Source: an uncultured Eubacteriales bacterium (GTDB lineage: Bacteria; Bacillota; Clostridia; Peptostreptococcales; Anaerovoracaceae). From it: a stretch of 9,055 bases of DNA. Within the stretch, counting starts at the first letter, position 1. Every line of letters starts with the position of its first letter. Under the pieces are notes generated by a model. That model saw nothing but the letters and a program-made list of their open reading frames with translations, was not told the DNA's origin and did no database searches. The DNA is taken from positions 1 to 9,055 of the forward strand of contig CAJUEB010000095.1 in NCBI GenBank assembly GCA_910585135.1. Direction: 5' to 3'. Positions 1-6,851 of this stretch are shown here, one piece after another. The translations under genes were made by a program, and so were the position numbers.

Positions 1-1335
1 ATCGGATCGTTTTTACTGTTTTTTCTGACCTCTGTCGCTCATGTTCCAACGGTTGCGGCGGGTTTTATTTCTTCGCTGGGTTCAATTGCGGACGGCATAT
101 GGAGTCCGATCATGGGATTTATTTCCGATAACAGTGTTTCCCCCGGTGGCAGGCGGCGGCCGTATATCATACGAGGTGCGGTGATGTCGCTGATTTCCAT
201 TGCGCTTATCTTTATTACCATACCGGGTGGAGCAGTCATAAAATGCTTGTATTACGGGGCTTTGGTCATTGTGTTCTGGGTTTCCTTCGCGACGTTTTTT
301 GTACCGTATGCGGCGCTGGGGGCAGAAATCGCCACCGATTACGATGACCGGACATGGATCAGGACGCTGACTTCTTTTTTTAATTCAGCGGGTTCTCTGC
401 TCAGCACAGTATTGCCAACTTCGATCATTGCACTGATCGTTGCCAGGGGAATTGGCAGGCAGGCTGCATGGACATGTGTGGGGATCATCGTCGGAGTTGC
501 TGCTTTCTTTACTATTTTCATTGCCTGGAAACTGACAGAGGGCGCAGAGCCTGTCAGGAAAAATTTAGAAAAGAAAAAGATATCAGTTGTCAATATCTTC
601 CGTGAATATTTCAGCCTGCTTAGATTAAAGACGATTCGTTACCTGCTTTTAGGGAGCATTCTATCCCTCATCGCTTATACGATGATGACGACGGGCAAAA
701 TGTATTTATTTACATATAATATGGGATATTCGGAGGCAACCGCGACATTAGTATATTTCATTGCCTCCATCATATGGATGGCTTCCGCGCCTGTGATTAA
801 GGTGATCAGTGACAGGCTGGACAAGCGGGGAACGTTTATCCTCGGCTGTTTCGTTACGATTGCTGCTGGGGTGGTATACGGGCTGAAGGGTATGCAAAAT
901 TTTGTTGACCTGATGGTGTATATTCTCTTTATCAGCATGGGCAATTGCTGTTATTGGCAGCTATTCCCTGCGATGATGTATGATATCAGCGAGGTGGATA
1001 CGTATATCAACGGAACGAAGCGGGAAGGTTCGATCATGTCGCTTCAATCACTGGCTGAAGCGTTTGCCAGCGCTTTTGCCATGTTCCTTGCAGGGGTGGT
1101 TTTAAATGTCGGCGGCTATGACGGAACGGCGGCGGTGCAAAGCGCATCGGCAGAATTCAGCATTCTGTCGCTGAACACCTTTCTTCCGGCAGTCTTTTAC
1201 TTGATCGGTCTTATCTGCGTGTGGAAATTTCCGCTTACGAGGGAGCGGCATCATATGCTGCAAGAGGCAATCGCAGAAGGCGTCAAAGCCAGCGATAAAA
1301 ATCCAAAATATCAGGATTTGGAAGTTTTGCTGTAA
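1..1335 (+). CDS. MFS transporter of the GPH (sugar:cation symporter) type, 5'-partial
   Basis: This frame is open from the first base to a TAA at 1333-1335, giving 444 codons. There is an internal Met at codon 38, but transporter-like sequence continues upstream of it, so the true start lies before the window. GPH carriers are usually about 450-500 residues, so only the N-terminal tip is likely missing. The protein is strongly hydrophobic with repeated membrane segments. The family loop between helices 2 and 3 is visible: D31, P36, G39 and D43, followed by G49-G50-R-R-R-P54. A related mid-protein loop (SDRLDKRG) marks the second half. Members are inner-membrane symporters for sugars, glucuronides or similar solutes, usually driven by Na+ or H+. 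The substrate cannot be read from the sequence. It is convergent with the opine dehydrogenase operon, so a shared role is not implied. The family call is fairly secure. Confidence 0.85.
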   Translation: MGSFLLFFLTSVAHVPTVAAGFISSLGSIADGIWSPIMGFISDNSVSPGGRRRPYIIRGAVMSLISIALIFITIPGGAVIKCLYYGALVIVFWVSFATFFVPYAALGAEIATDYDDRTWIRTLTSFFNSAGSLLSTVLPTSIIALIVARGIGRQAAWTCVGIIVGVAAFFTIFIAWKLTEGAEPVRKNLEKKKISVVNIFREYFSLLRLKTIRYLLLGSILSLIAYTMMTTGKMYLFTYNMGYSEATATLVYFIASIIWMASAPVIKVISDRLDKRGTFILGCFVTIAAGVVYGLKGMQNFVDLMVYILFISMGNCCYWQLFPAMMYDISEVDTYINGTKREGSIMSLQSLAEAFASAFAMFLAGVVLNVGGYDGTAAVQSASAEFSILSLNTFLPAVFYLIGLICVWKFPLTRERHHMLQEAIAEGVKASDKNPKYQDLEVLL

Positions 1336-1371
1336 ACCGTGGGCAGGCTTGGCGTAGATCTGGCGGGGTGG

Positions 1372-1482
1372 CTGGGTGAAATTGGTGGTGTTGGAAGCAG
1401 GTTTGGCAAGCTGGTGAAATCGGTGGTGTTGGCAATAGATTGGCCGGCTAGTGAAATCGTTTCTGCTAGATGAATAGGCTTG
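1372..1482. repeat. Degenerate 37-38 bp tandem repeat, about 2.5-3 copies
   Basis: Units start near 1372, 1411 and 1448. The first two share a core of the form CTGG, GTGAAAT, then GGTGGTGTTGG. The third keeps CTAGTGAAATCG and then diverges. The GTGAAAT anchors lie at 1376, 1414 and 1451. The GGCAGGCTTGGC just upstream (about 1342) resembles the end of a unit. The array begins about 36 bp after the transporter stop codon and is not in a convincing reading frame. Its function is unknown; replication slippage products are the simplest explanation. Confidence 0.6.
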
Positions 1483-1625
1483 CTCATGTCGATTTGTTTC
1501 TGCCGATTCTCTGGATTTTTGGAAAAATCATTTTTTGAGAGAAAATCAGAGGGTTTTGCCCCTTTTTTTGATGCAAAAGCGGACTTGATTCGTTTGATTC
1601 TCTTGATTTATGTTATTTCCTTTCA

Positions 1626-1658
1626 GATGAGAGAAAATCAGGGGTGATTTTCTCTATC
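1626..1658. repeat. Perfect 11-bp hairpin with GGGG loop
   Basis: The arms AGAGAAAATCA (1630-1640) and TGATTTTCTCT (1645-1655) pair perfectly around a GGGG loop. After a one-base bulge (1629), GAT/ATC adds three more pairs. A T6 run follows at 1665-1670, but six bases away from the stem, so it would be a poor intrinsic terminator. The 14-mer TGAGAGAAAATCAG that opens this hairpin is also present at 1536-1549, 92 bp upstream. Confidence 0.6.
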
Positions 1659-1696
1659 AATCCCTTTTTTGGAACAATTGTAGAGAATTTTTTCTG

Positions 1697-1724
1697 GCGC
1701 AATGCGATTTGCGCTTCTTTTTTT
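1697..1724 (+). terminator. Intrinsic terminator
   Basis: The GC-rich stem GCGCAA (1697-1702) / TTGCGC (1709-1714) closes a 6-base loop, with a possible extra G-T pair at the base. It is followed directly by TTCTTTTTTT (1715-1724). This is a classic Rho-independent layout on the plus strand. It lies about 360 bp downstream of the transporter stop, so it would end the transporter transcript after a long 3' UTR, or end a small RNA made from this gap. It would not work for the minus-strand operon, since the T-tract is on the plus strand only. Confidence 0.6.
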
Positions 1725-2003
1725 GTTAGATTGGCTATCGGATTCTCTTGAAATAGCGATTTTTGCATTTTTTAGAGAAAGGCAGGCGCATGAGAGACAG
1801 AATGCATGAAAGTCAGGGGGCATGAAAAACAGGATGTATGGAAGGTGAGAGTGACATGAAACGGTTTTCTGGATCGTTTCACCCGGTGTTCACGTATAAT
1901 CTGTTCCATCTGATCACGTTCATCGCTTGCTCATCCACTGCTTGGATGCTTCCCCTTTTCGCCGCTTGGATCGCTTCTCCTCCACTGCCCGGCTCGCTGC
2001 CCC

Positions 2004-2071
2004 CTCAAATTAACATTCTAACTCATCTTGCCCATTTGGTTCAGAGCTCTTTATTAGAATGTTAATTTGAG
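2004..2071. repeat. Perfect 18-bp inverted repeat with 32-base spacer
   Basis: The left arm CTCAAATTAACATTCTAA (2004-2021) is the exact reverse complement of the right arm at 2054-2071. The arms are AT-rich and the spacer is 32 bases (2022-2053). No T-tract follows on either strand, so it is not an ordinary terminator. It could be a miniature element, a remnant of insertion-sequence ends or a transcript-stabilising hairpin. I recognise no transposase nearby. Confidence 0.8.
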
Positions 2072-2277
2072 ACAGGCTGCTTTATGTATCGTGATGGTTC
2101 GATTCGATTTATTCATCGGCAGGTTTATTCCGCTTCCTCTCACTTCGCCTTCCCCATCCATGATCTTGTTCATTAGCCCATCGGCTCGAATTGCCAGGGG
2201 CTAGTATTCCGTTTAGCAGTTCAACCCGGCGGTTCATTTTAATCGATCGGCTTTGTTTTCTTCATCCACTATCTTGT

Positions 2278-3360
2278 TCAGTGCCCCAAGTATTTTTTCA
2301 GTTCATCGAGGCTCATGCCCTCAATTCCCATTTTTGCTAATGTCCTTCCTGTTTCCCGTGGCTTTTGATCGATGATGATAGAGCCGATTTCGATGAAGGC
2401 ATCGATGAGCGGCGTCGGCACATTGAGCATTTTGCCTAAATCAGACCAAGCGACCAGACCGTAAGGAATGTCTTCCGTGAAGTATCTGTTTCTGAGGCTC
2501 GTCGGTCCTTTGATAAATTCAAGCGTTTTACATCCGTTTACTTCCTCCCAGATGGTTCGCGGTTCACGTCCTTCCGCAAGCTCCATGGCCACTGTCATCA
2601 GATCGTAGCCCAGCACCTTTACAAGAGCGCCCCTTTCCGCGTCTAAAACCTCCATCACATCGGCAACGGTAGGCGTAATGCCTTCTTCATAAAGATAGAA
2701 GTTTCCCTTGGAACGTTCGATGCGCCCAGCATTCATGATGCATCCGGGAATGTGCAGGCAAGGATTCAGGCTGTGCAGCCCGCAAGCGAGAACGTCCTCG
2801 CACGGAATGAATTCACCGTAGTATTTTTCGAGCGTTTTATACACTTCCTGCGATTTACCTGCGGGGAGTACGCCGCATTTAATCTCATAATTTCTGTCAT
2901 AAACATAGACATAGCCCGGCTCTAAAATCCTGGCGTCGTAATTCAGCGTCGCTGTTTCACAGAAAATAACATCGGCTGTCACGCCTTTATCGGCAAATGC
3001 TTTCTTGAAGATGAGCGAACCCAGGTTTCCCGGCGTGAGGACGATGATCTGGCCATTCTCCACTACATCCGCTAAAAGTGCGGCATAATAGTCGTGGGAA
3101 AATGCAGGAAGCGGCAGGAAAATCACTTCTGCGCCCTTTACCGCTTCGGCAATGTCAGTCGTTACGCAGGCGACCTGTGCAATCCCGTCACCCGCCCTGC
3201 CTTCTAATCGGATTTGTTTGTGATCAAATACGTATTTCGCATTGGTGCCGCTTGCAAATTCCGCAGTCTCGTATATGCTTACTTCATGTCCTTTGAGGGT
3301 CAAATCGGCAGCCATGGCCTGCGAACCATTGCCGCTGCCCATTACAGCAACTTTAGCCAT
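2278..3360 (-). CDS. Opine dehydrogenase (NAD/NADP octopine/nopaline dehydrogenase family)
   Basis: This complete 360-residue protein has an N-terminal Rossmann domain with the dinucleotide fingerprint G8-S-G10-N-G12-S-Q-A15 and an acidic residue at the end of the second strand (E31), which suggests NAD preference. The C-terminal half carries the octopine-dehydrogenase hallmark N199-P-C-L-H203 and the E296-D297-I-P-Y-G-L block. By motif, H203 and D297 match the catalytic His/Asp pair known in N-(1-D-carboxyethyl)-L-norvaline dehydrogenase. Such cytosolic enzymes reductively condense the amino group of an amino acid with a keto acid such as pyruvate, or oxidise the product back. The start is fixed by AGGAGGTGACC just upstream (minus strand, within 3361-3373). 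It lies 14 bp after the alanine dehydrogenase-like gene, so the two are probably one transcript. The substrate is unknown. Confidence 0.9.
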   Translation of the reverse strand: MAKVAVMGSGNGSQAMAADLTLKGHEVSIYETAEFASGTNAKYVFDHKQIRLEGRAGDGIAQVACVTTDIAEAVKGAEVIFLPLPAFSHDYYAALLADVVENGQIIVLTPGNLGSLIFKKAFADKGVTADVIFCETATLNYDARILEPGYVYVYDRNYEIKCGVLPAGKSQEVYKTLEKYYGEFIPCEDVLACGLHSLNPCLHIPGCIMNAGRIERSKGNFYLYEEGITPTVADVMEVLDAERGALVKVLGYDLMTVAMELAEGREPRTIWEEVNGCKTLEFIKGPTSLRNRYFTEDIPYGLVAWSDLGKMLNVPTPLIDAFIEIGSIIIDQKPRETGRTLAKMGIEGMSLDELKKYLGH

Positions 3361-3374
3361 TTGGTCACCTCCTG

Positions 3375-4499
3375 CTATCCTTTAATCATGGCAGGATCAA
3401 AATCTACCCATGGCAGGTCGTGCGTCAGGCCGACATCCTTGTTTACCACTTGGCCGTCGTAGAAGTTCATGGCCGCTGACAGAACCGTGCTTTCTTCGCA
3501 GGCTTTTTTGAGGCCTTTGTTTGCAACGGCTTCAATGAACGGATATGTGATCTGCATATAAGCTTCCATGGATGTTTCAGGAACCATGGAAGGCATATTA
3601 TCTACGCCGTAATGTACAACGCCTTCGTCAATGTAGGTCGGTTCGCTGATCGTGGTGTAGTGCATGGTTTCGATGATATTCGTTCCCGCTAAGTCCATGA
3701 TCACTGCGCCATTTCGCATCTTTCGGACGGTTTCTCTTGGCACGACCGGCACAGGCATGCCTGGATATGGGTAGATGGCATTGATGAGAACATCACAGTC
3801 CAATGCCCTTTCATTAATTAGCTCGACATTGTATGAAAGAATTTCAGATTTTTTCAAGTTGTCCCGCAGGTACAGCATCCTATCTTGGAATGCTTCAAAT
3901 ACTGTGACCTGTGCATCAAATGCTTCGGCGATTTGCGCTGCCGCATAGCCTGCGTGTCCGCCGCCGATGATGACATACTTCGGCCTTCTGCTGCCCGTAA
4001 TGGTAACTGGAGATACACCCGCTCCGCCGTTTGGAAGCAGGCAGAGATTCGCAGCGATGACGGTCGTCAGCCTGCCGGCGATTTCACTCATCGGTTTCAT
4101 GAGCGGTCTTGACCCGTCAGGGTTTTGCAGCATTTCATAGGCGAGACCAGTGGCTTTGGCCTCGATCATTTTTTTGGTGATGATATGGTCTGGTTCATTT
4201 TCACCCAGATGGAAGCAGCACCAGATAATATGATCCTTCCTGATCGGCACATCATATTCGCCAACCATGTAATCCTTGAACTTGACAATCATTTGTGCTT
4301 CTTCATATACATTGTTCATGGTTTCCACGACAGAAGCACCGGCTTTTACATAGTCTTCGTCGGGGATGCCGGCCAGCTTGGCAAGGCTTTTTTGAATCAC
4401 GACCTGATGCCCTTGTTCAACCAACTTTTGTACATATTTAGGCGTCAGCCCTACTCTTGATTCCTGATCCTTTGTTTCCTTTGGAATTCCGATTATCAT
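3375..4499 (-). CDS. Alanine dehydrogenase/PNT-family oxidoreductase, possibly with altered specificity
   Basis: The protein has 374 residues, the normal length for alanine dehydrogenase. The N-terminal AlaDH/PNT domain (about 1-135) has the family opening I-I-G-I-P-K-E and R15 in E-S-R-V-G-L-T-P. It also has K75 in V-K-F-K-D and H97 in F-H-L-G-E, which match the known pyruvate-binding Arg and Lys and the catalytic His. The NAD-binding domain has G179-G-G-H-A-G184 and E202 after the second strand. The N301-M-P motif near the C-terminus is kept. Aligned by eye, however, the V-D-V-A-I-D-Q-G-G block with catalytic Asp270 of M. tuberculosis Ald reads M-D-L-A-G-T-N-I here, so that Asp appears replaced by Thr273. 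Ordinary Ald interconverts L-alanine and pyruvate plus ammonia with NAD. This one may use another amino acid. AAGGAGGG (minus strand, about 4510-4517) supports the start. It is the first gene of the two-gene operon. Confidence 0.85.
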   Translation of the reverse strand: MIIGIPKETKDQESRVGLTPKYVQKLVEQGHQVVIQKSLAKLAGIPDEDYVKAGASVVETMNNVYEEAQMIVKFKDYMVGEYDVPIRKDHIIWCCFHLGENEPDHIITKKMIEAKATGLAYEMLQNPDGSRPLMKPMSEIAGRLTTVIAANLCLLPNGGAGVSPVTITGSRRPKYVIIGGGHAGYAAAQIAEAFDAQVTVFEAFQDRMLYLRDNLKKSEILSYNVELINERALDCDVLINAIYPYPGMPVPVVPRETVRKMRNGAVIMDLAGTNIIETMHYTTISEPTYIDEGVVHYGVDNMPSMVPETSMEAYMQITYPFIEAVANKGLKKACEESTVLSAAMNFYDGQVVNKDVGLTHDLPWVDFDPAMIKG

Positions 4500-4532
4500 A
4501 GTATAAGTCCCTCCTTATTGATCCTGTAGAAA

Positions 4533-4551
4533 ATATCGTCGGAGACGATAT
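4533..4551 (-). promoter_or_regulatory. Leader hairpin just upstream of the dehydrogenase ribosome binding site
   Basis: ATATCGTC (4533-4540) and GACGATAT (4544-4551) form a perfect 8-bp stem with a 3-base loop, ending about 15 bases upstream of the AAGGAGGG. The mRNA has no U-tract after it, so it is not a terminator. It could influence translation initiation or be part of a larger leader fold, together with the TCCCG/CGGGA pairing at about 4561-4586 and the GCCGCT/AGCGGC pairing further upstream. Confidence 0.45.
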
Positions 4552-4769
4552 GGGGATTTGTCCCGAATATGCTGTGAACCTCCGGGAAATGCATTGGAAA
4601 ATGCAATAAAGCCTGCTGCCAGCAAATGGGATTTGTGAATCGCCAAACGCTCAAACACAGATAGCCGCTTCAAATTCGAATTGCAAACGACCGGCTTAGA
4701 TAGCGGCAAATAATCCTGCATTGTCCGGGGCATGTGGATAAAAATTGTCGGTTTTGGTATTGCTGCTTT

Positions 4770-4798
4770 GTCTTGAACAAGACGTTATCAGCATTATA
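4770..4798 (-). promoter_or_regulatory. Candidate promoter -10 and operator-like dyad of the dehydrogenase operon
   Basis: On the minus strand a perfect TATAAT lies at 4798-4793. The -35 region is weak (CTTTTT at 17 bp spacing). Immediately downstream, overlapping the likely first transcribed bases, is the dyad GTCTTG-AA-CAAGAC (4770-4783, plus-strand reading), with 6-bp perfect arms. A dyad just after the start point fits a repressor site. The regulator is unknown. Confidence 0.45.
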
Positions 4799-5018
4799 TA
4801 CAGAAAATTAAGAAAAAAAAGTATTTAGTTGCGTCAAAAAAGCCATGAAAAAAATATAGGCGAAAAATTTCAGCAAAGATGTTAAAAAATATAACCCGTG
4901 AAAAGGGTTTTGCAAATCGCTTTTTCATATAATTGAATTGTCGGATTTTTCGGTTATTGTATGTTTTACATTATGATGAGTCGTTATTGTAGTAAAAAAG
5001 TAGTCTATGATTCATTTT

Positions 5019-5026
5019 GGAGGTGA
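5019..5026 (+). promoter_or_regulatory. Ribosome binding site of the permease
   Basis: GGAGGTGA is followed after 6 bases by ATG at 5033. This near-perfect anti-SD match fixes the permease start. Confidence 0.85.
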
Positions 5027-5032
5027 AAGAGA

Positions 5033-6679
5033 ATGAGTGACACAAACAATAAAGCGGGCATCCTGCGTGGTGATAACAGTAAGATCGTCGCGAAAAAAAT
5101 AGGAATTCCTACGATGTTATTCTTGATTTTCAGTTTCTGCTGCGGCGGTGCTTTCGGCGTAGAAGAAATGATCTGTTCGTCAGGTCCGGGACTTACCATC
5201 CTCGTGTTGGCTTTATTGCCGTTTTTATGGGCGCTGCCACAGGCAATGACTGCGGCGGAGCTTGGTTCGGCGATTCCGTACACGGGCGGATTTTACAAGT
5301 GGAACCAGGTAGCGCTTGGGGAGTTCTGGGGCTTTGCGGCAGGTACTGGCAGGGTTATCGCGCAGTATTTGGAAATGCCGGGCTATGTCCTTCTGGCAAC
5401 TACATACATCGTATCGATATTTCCGCTGAGCGGCACGACGGCGTATATCGTAAAAGCTGCAATCATCATTATCTTTACGCTGATTAATCTGCGGGGGATC
5501 AAAGAAGTTGGCTGGATTGCGACCGTTATATCGATTTTTGTCCTGATCGCATTTGCAGCGGTTACCTTGATCGGCTTCACACATATCACAAATCCACAGC
5601 CGTTATCACCATTTACCGTTCCAGACGAGAGCTTCCTGTTCAGCCTTGGCGGATGCCTGTCTTTAGGAATGTGGATGTATTCGGGCTTTACATCAGTATC
5701 AACGCTTGCAGGCGACTGTGAGGATAAATCCGTCGTATGGAAATCCCTGCTGATTGCTCTGCCAATCATCGCGCTGGTATATATCCTTCCATCCGTAGCA
5801 GGACTCGCATCGGTTGGTAATTGGGAAATGTGGAGCGATACGATCAACTACAGCAATGTAGCTGCACTGGTAGGGCTTGGCGGTGCATTTGCAGTCGTTG
5901 CCATCGTAGCGAATTGCTCCAGCTTTAATACCCTGGTAGCGTCGCTTTCAAGAAACGTATATGCGATCAGCATGGATAATCTCGGTCCAAAATCGTTCAC
6001 GAAGCTGTCCCAGAAGAGCGATATGCCTTTGATCGCAATCATTTCAATCGCAATCGTATCGCTGCTTGGGTGTACGCTGGACTTTTCAACGATCATTACG
6101 ATTGAAGTAATGTTCTTGATGGTTGACTATTCGCTGATTTGGATCGCGTTGATCGTGCTTCGAATCAAGCATCCTGAAATGGAACGTCCTTTCAAAATTC
6201 CATTTAAAAGCACATGGGCTTGTGTTCTATTCGTATCACCGGGCTGGGCGATCTGCCTGATTGCGATCCTGGTAAACGGCGCAGACTATTTCCTTGGTGG
6301 AATGATCGGTATTGCAATCCTTCCGCTCCTGTACGTATTCTTTAAGCTGCGGTATGGCGGTCTGACGAAGCTTTATCCGGATTTGCATCCGATGAATCCG
6401 AAGACGAAGCTGGCTTACGGGGATTTGGGAAGATTTGCAAAGCTGTTTGGTGTGCTGTCGATTTGCAGCTTTATCGCAATTCCGTTTATGCCTTGGTATG
6501 AAGGATCATGGGGTGCGGAATATTATGCGGAAACATATGGTGCTGCAAATTCATGGGAGATTATCAACAACGGAATTATGATCGTGGCGATCGTATATGC
6601 GGTATTGACAATCGTGCTCGCTTTGCTGGCTAAGAAATTCGACAATAAGGCAATGAAGCCAGAAGGACTGGAATATTAG
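5033..6679 (+). CDS. APC-superfamily amino acid/polyamine permease
   Basis: This complete 548-residue polytopic membrane protein is preceded by GGAGGTGA six bases before the ATG. The first helix contains the unwound substrate-site motif G38-G-A-F-G42-V-E44, which resembles the GGPFGVE form found in the polyamine-uptake (PUT) branch and related AA_permease_2 carriers. The next helix contains the P-Q-A-M-T-A-A-E-L-G-S stretch, followed by Y-T-G-G-F-Y-K-W, both typical of the superfamily. I see roughly 12 membrane segments. Two further hydrophobic helices sit at the C-terminus (about 460-485 and 510-540), with a polar loop between about 420 and 455. Carriers of this type import amino acids or polyamines by proton symport or exchange. 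It is divergent from the dehydrogenase pair, which suggests it feeds their substrate or exports their product. The exact substrate is open. Confidence 0.9.
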   Translation: MSDTNNKAGILRGDNSKIVAKKIGIPTMLFLIFSFCCGGAFGVEEMICSSGPGLTILVLALLPFLWALPQAMTAAELGSAIPYTGGFYKWNQVALGEFWGFAAGTGRVIAQYLEMPGYVLLATTYIVSIFPLSGTTAYIVKAAIIIIFTLINLRGIKEVGWIATVISIFVLIAFAAVTLIGFTHITNPQPLSPFTVPDESFLFSLGGCLSLGMWMYSGFTSVSTLAGDCEDKSVVWKSLLIALPIIALVYILPSVAGLASVGNWEMWSDTINYSNVAALVGLGGAFAVVAIVANCSSFNTLVASLSRNVYAISMDNLGPKSFTKLSQKSDMPLIAIISIAIVSLLGCTLDFSTIITIEVMFLMVDYSLIWIALIVLRIKHPEMERPFKIPFKSTWACVLFVSPGWAICLIAILVNGADYFLGGMIGIAILPLLYVFFKLRYGGLTKLYPDLHPMNPKTKLAYGDLGRFAKLFGVLSICSFIAIPFMPWYEGSWGAEYYAETYGAANSWEIINNGIMIVAIVYAVLTIVLALLAKKFDNKAMKPEGLEY

Positions 6680-6707
6680 GCTTTTGGCGGCAAGTGCCGC
6701 CAAAAGC
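6680..6707 (+). terminator. Strong hairpin directly after the permease stop codon, no U-tract
   Basis: GCTTTTGGCGGC (6680-6691) and GCCGCCAAAAGC (6696-6707) form a perfect 12-bp stem with an AAGT loop. The stem begins at the base after the TAG stop. No T-tract follows (TCTGCGG), so it is either a non-canonical terminator or a 3'-end stabilising hairpin of the permease mRNA. Confidence 0.55.
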
Positions 6708-6778
6708 TCTGCGGCTGGATGTTACAGATTGGCTGGAACGTTAGCCTTGTGGTGAAAAATGAATTCTGTATGAAAAGG

Positions 6779-6829
6779 GCAGGCTGGCGTTCATCCATTC
6801 GTAGGCGATTGGATGGTGCGCTAGCCTGC
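6779..6829. repeat. 51-base compound hairpin
   Basis: GCAGGCTGGCG (6779-6789) pairs with CGCTAGCCTGC (6819-6829) over 11 positions with one G-T. After a small internal loop, CATCCA (6792-6797) pairs with TGGATG (6810-6815), and TCG/CGA closes the tip. In all about 20 pairs form in 51 bases. There is no T-tract. Fragments of the form GGCTGG then GTT also occur at about 6712, 6731 and 6783, so the local sequence is internally repetitive. Confidence 0.55.
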
Positions 6830-6851
6830 GTGTGGGTAATTGGGTTATCAT

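Larger units (their letters stand above)
1336..2277. other. Non-coding stretch between convergent genes
   Basis: These 942 bases separate the transporter from the 3' end of the minus-strand opine dehydrogenase. I find no credible gene. Short open frames here (for example 1838-2065 plus, 1638-1823 minus) lack a good ribosome binding site and recognisable protein character. The stretch holds the tandem repeat at 1372-1482, hairpins at 1548-1569 and 1626-1658, a terminator at 1697-1724 and the inverted repeat at 2004-2071. It also holds short ATG-containing near-repeats around 1789-1840 and a duplicated 18-mer at 2155 and 2263. I see no clear minus-strand intrinsic terminator for the opine operon within it. 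Confidence 0.7.
4500..5032. promoter_or_regulatory. Divergent regulatory region between dehydrogenase operon and permease
   Basis: These 533 bp hold the control signals for both transcription units. Nearest the dehydrogenase operon is a leader of nearly 290 bases with several hairpins, then a TATAAT on the minus strand and an adjacent dyad. Further right the DNA is very AT-rich, with long A and T runs. Candidate plus-strand -10 boxes for the permease are TATAAT at 4928-4933 (no good -35) and TATGAT at 4972-4977 with TTCGGT 17 bp upstream at 4949-4954. A shared regulator is plausible because the two units face away from each other, but no regulator gene is in the window. Confidence 0.55.

Noticed and set aside
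1548..1569. AGAGGG/CCCTTT hairpin with T-run as the transporter terminator
   Set aside because: The stem has few pairs, including a G-T pair, and uses part of the T-run. The hairpin at 1697-1724 is a better candidate.
1838..2065. 75-residue plus-strand open frame
   Set aside because: No family character, low-complexity Ser/Pro/Leu content, no well-placed ribosome binding site, and it ends inside the arm of the perfect inverted repeat.
4893..4909. AACCC/GGGTT hairpin as a terminator between the divergent genes
   Set aside because: The stem has only five pairs with a 7-base loop and only a short T-run, and no transcript from an annotated gene would need to end there.
5225..5847. Minus-strand and alternate-frame open frames inside the permease gene
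   Set aside because: They are antisense or frame shadows of a clear membrane protein gene.
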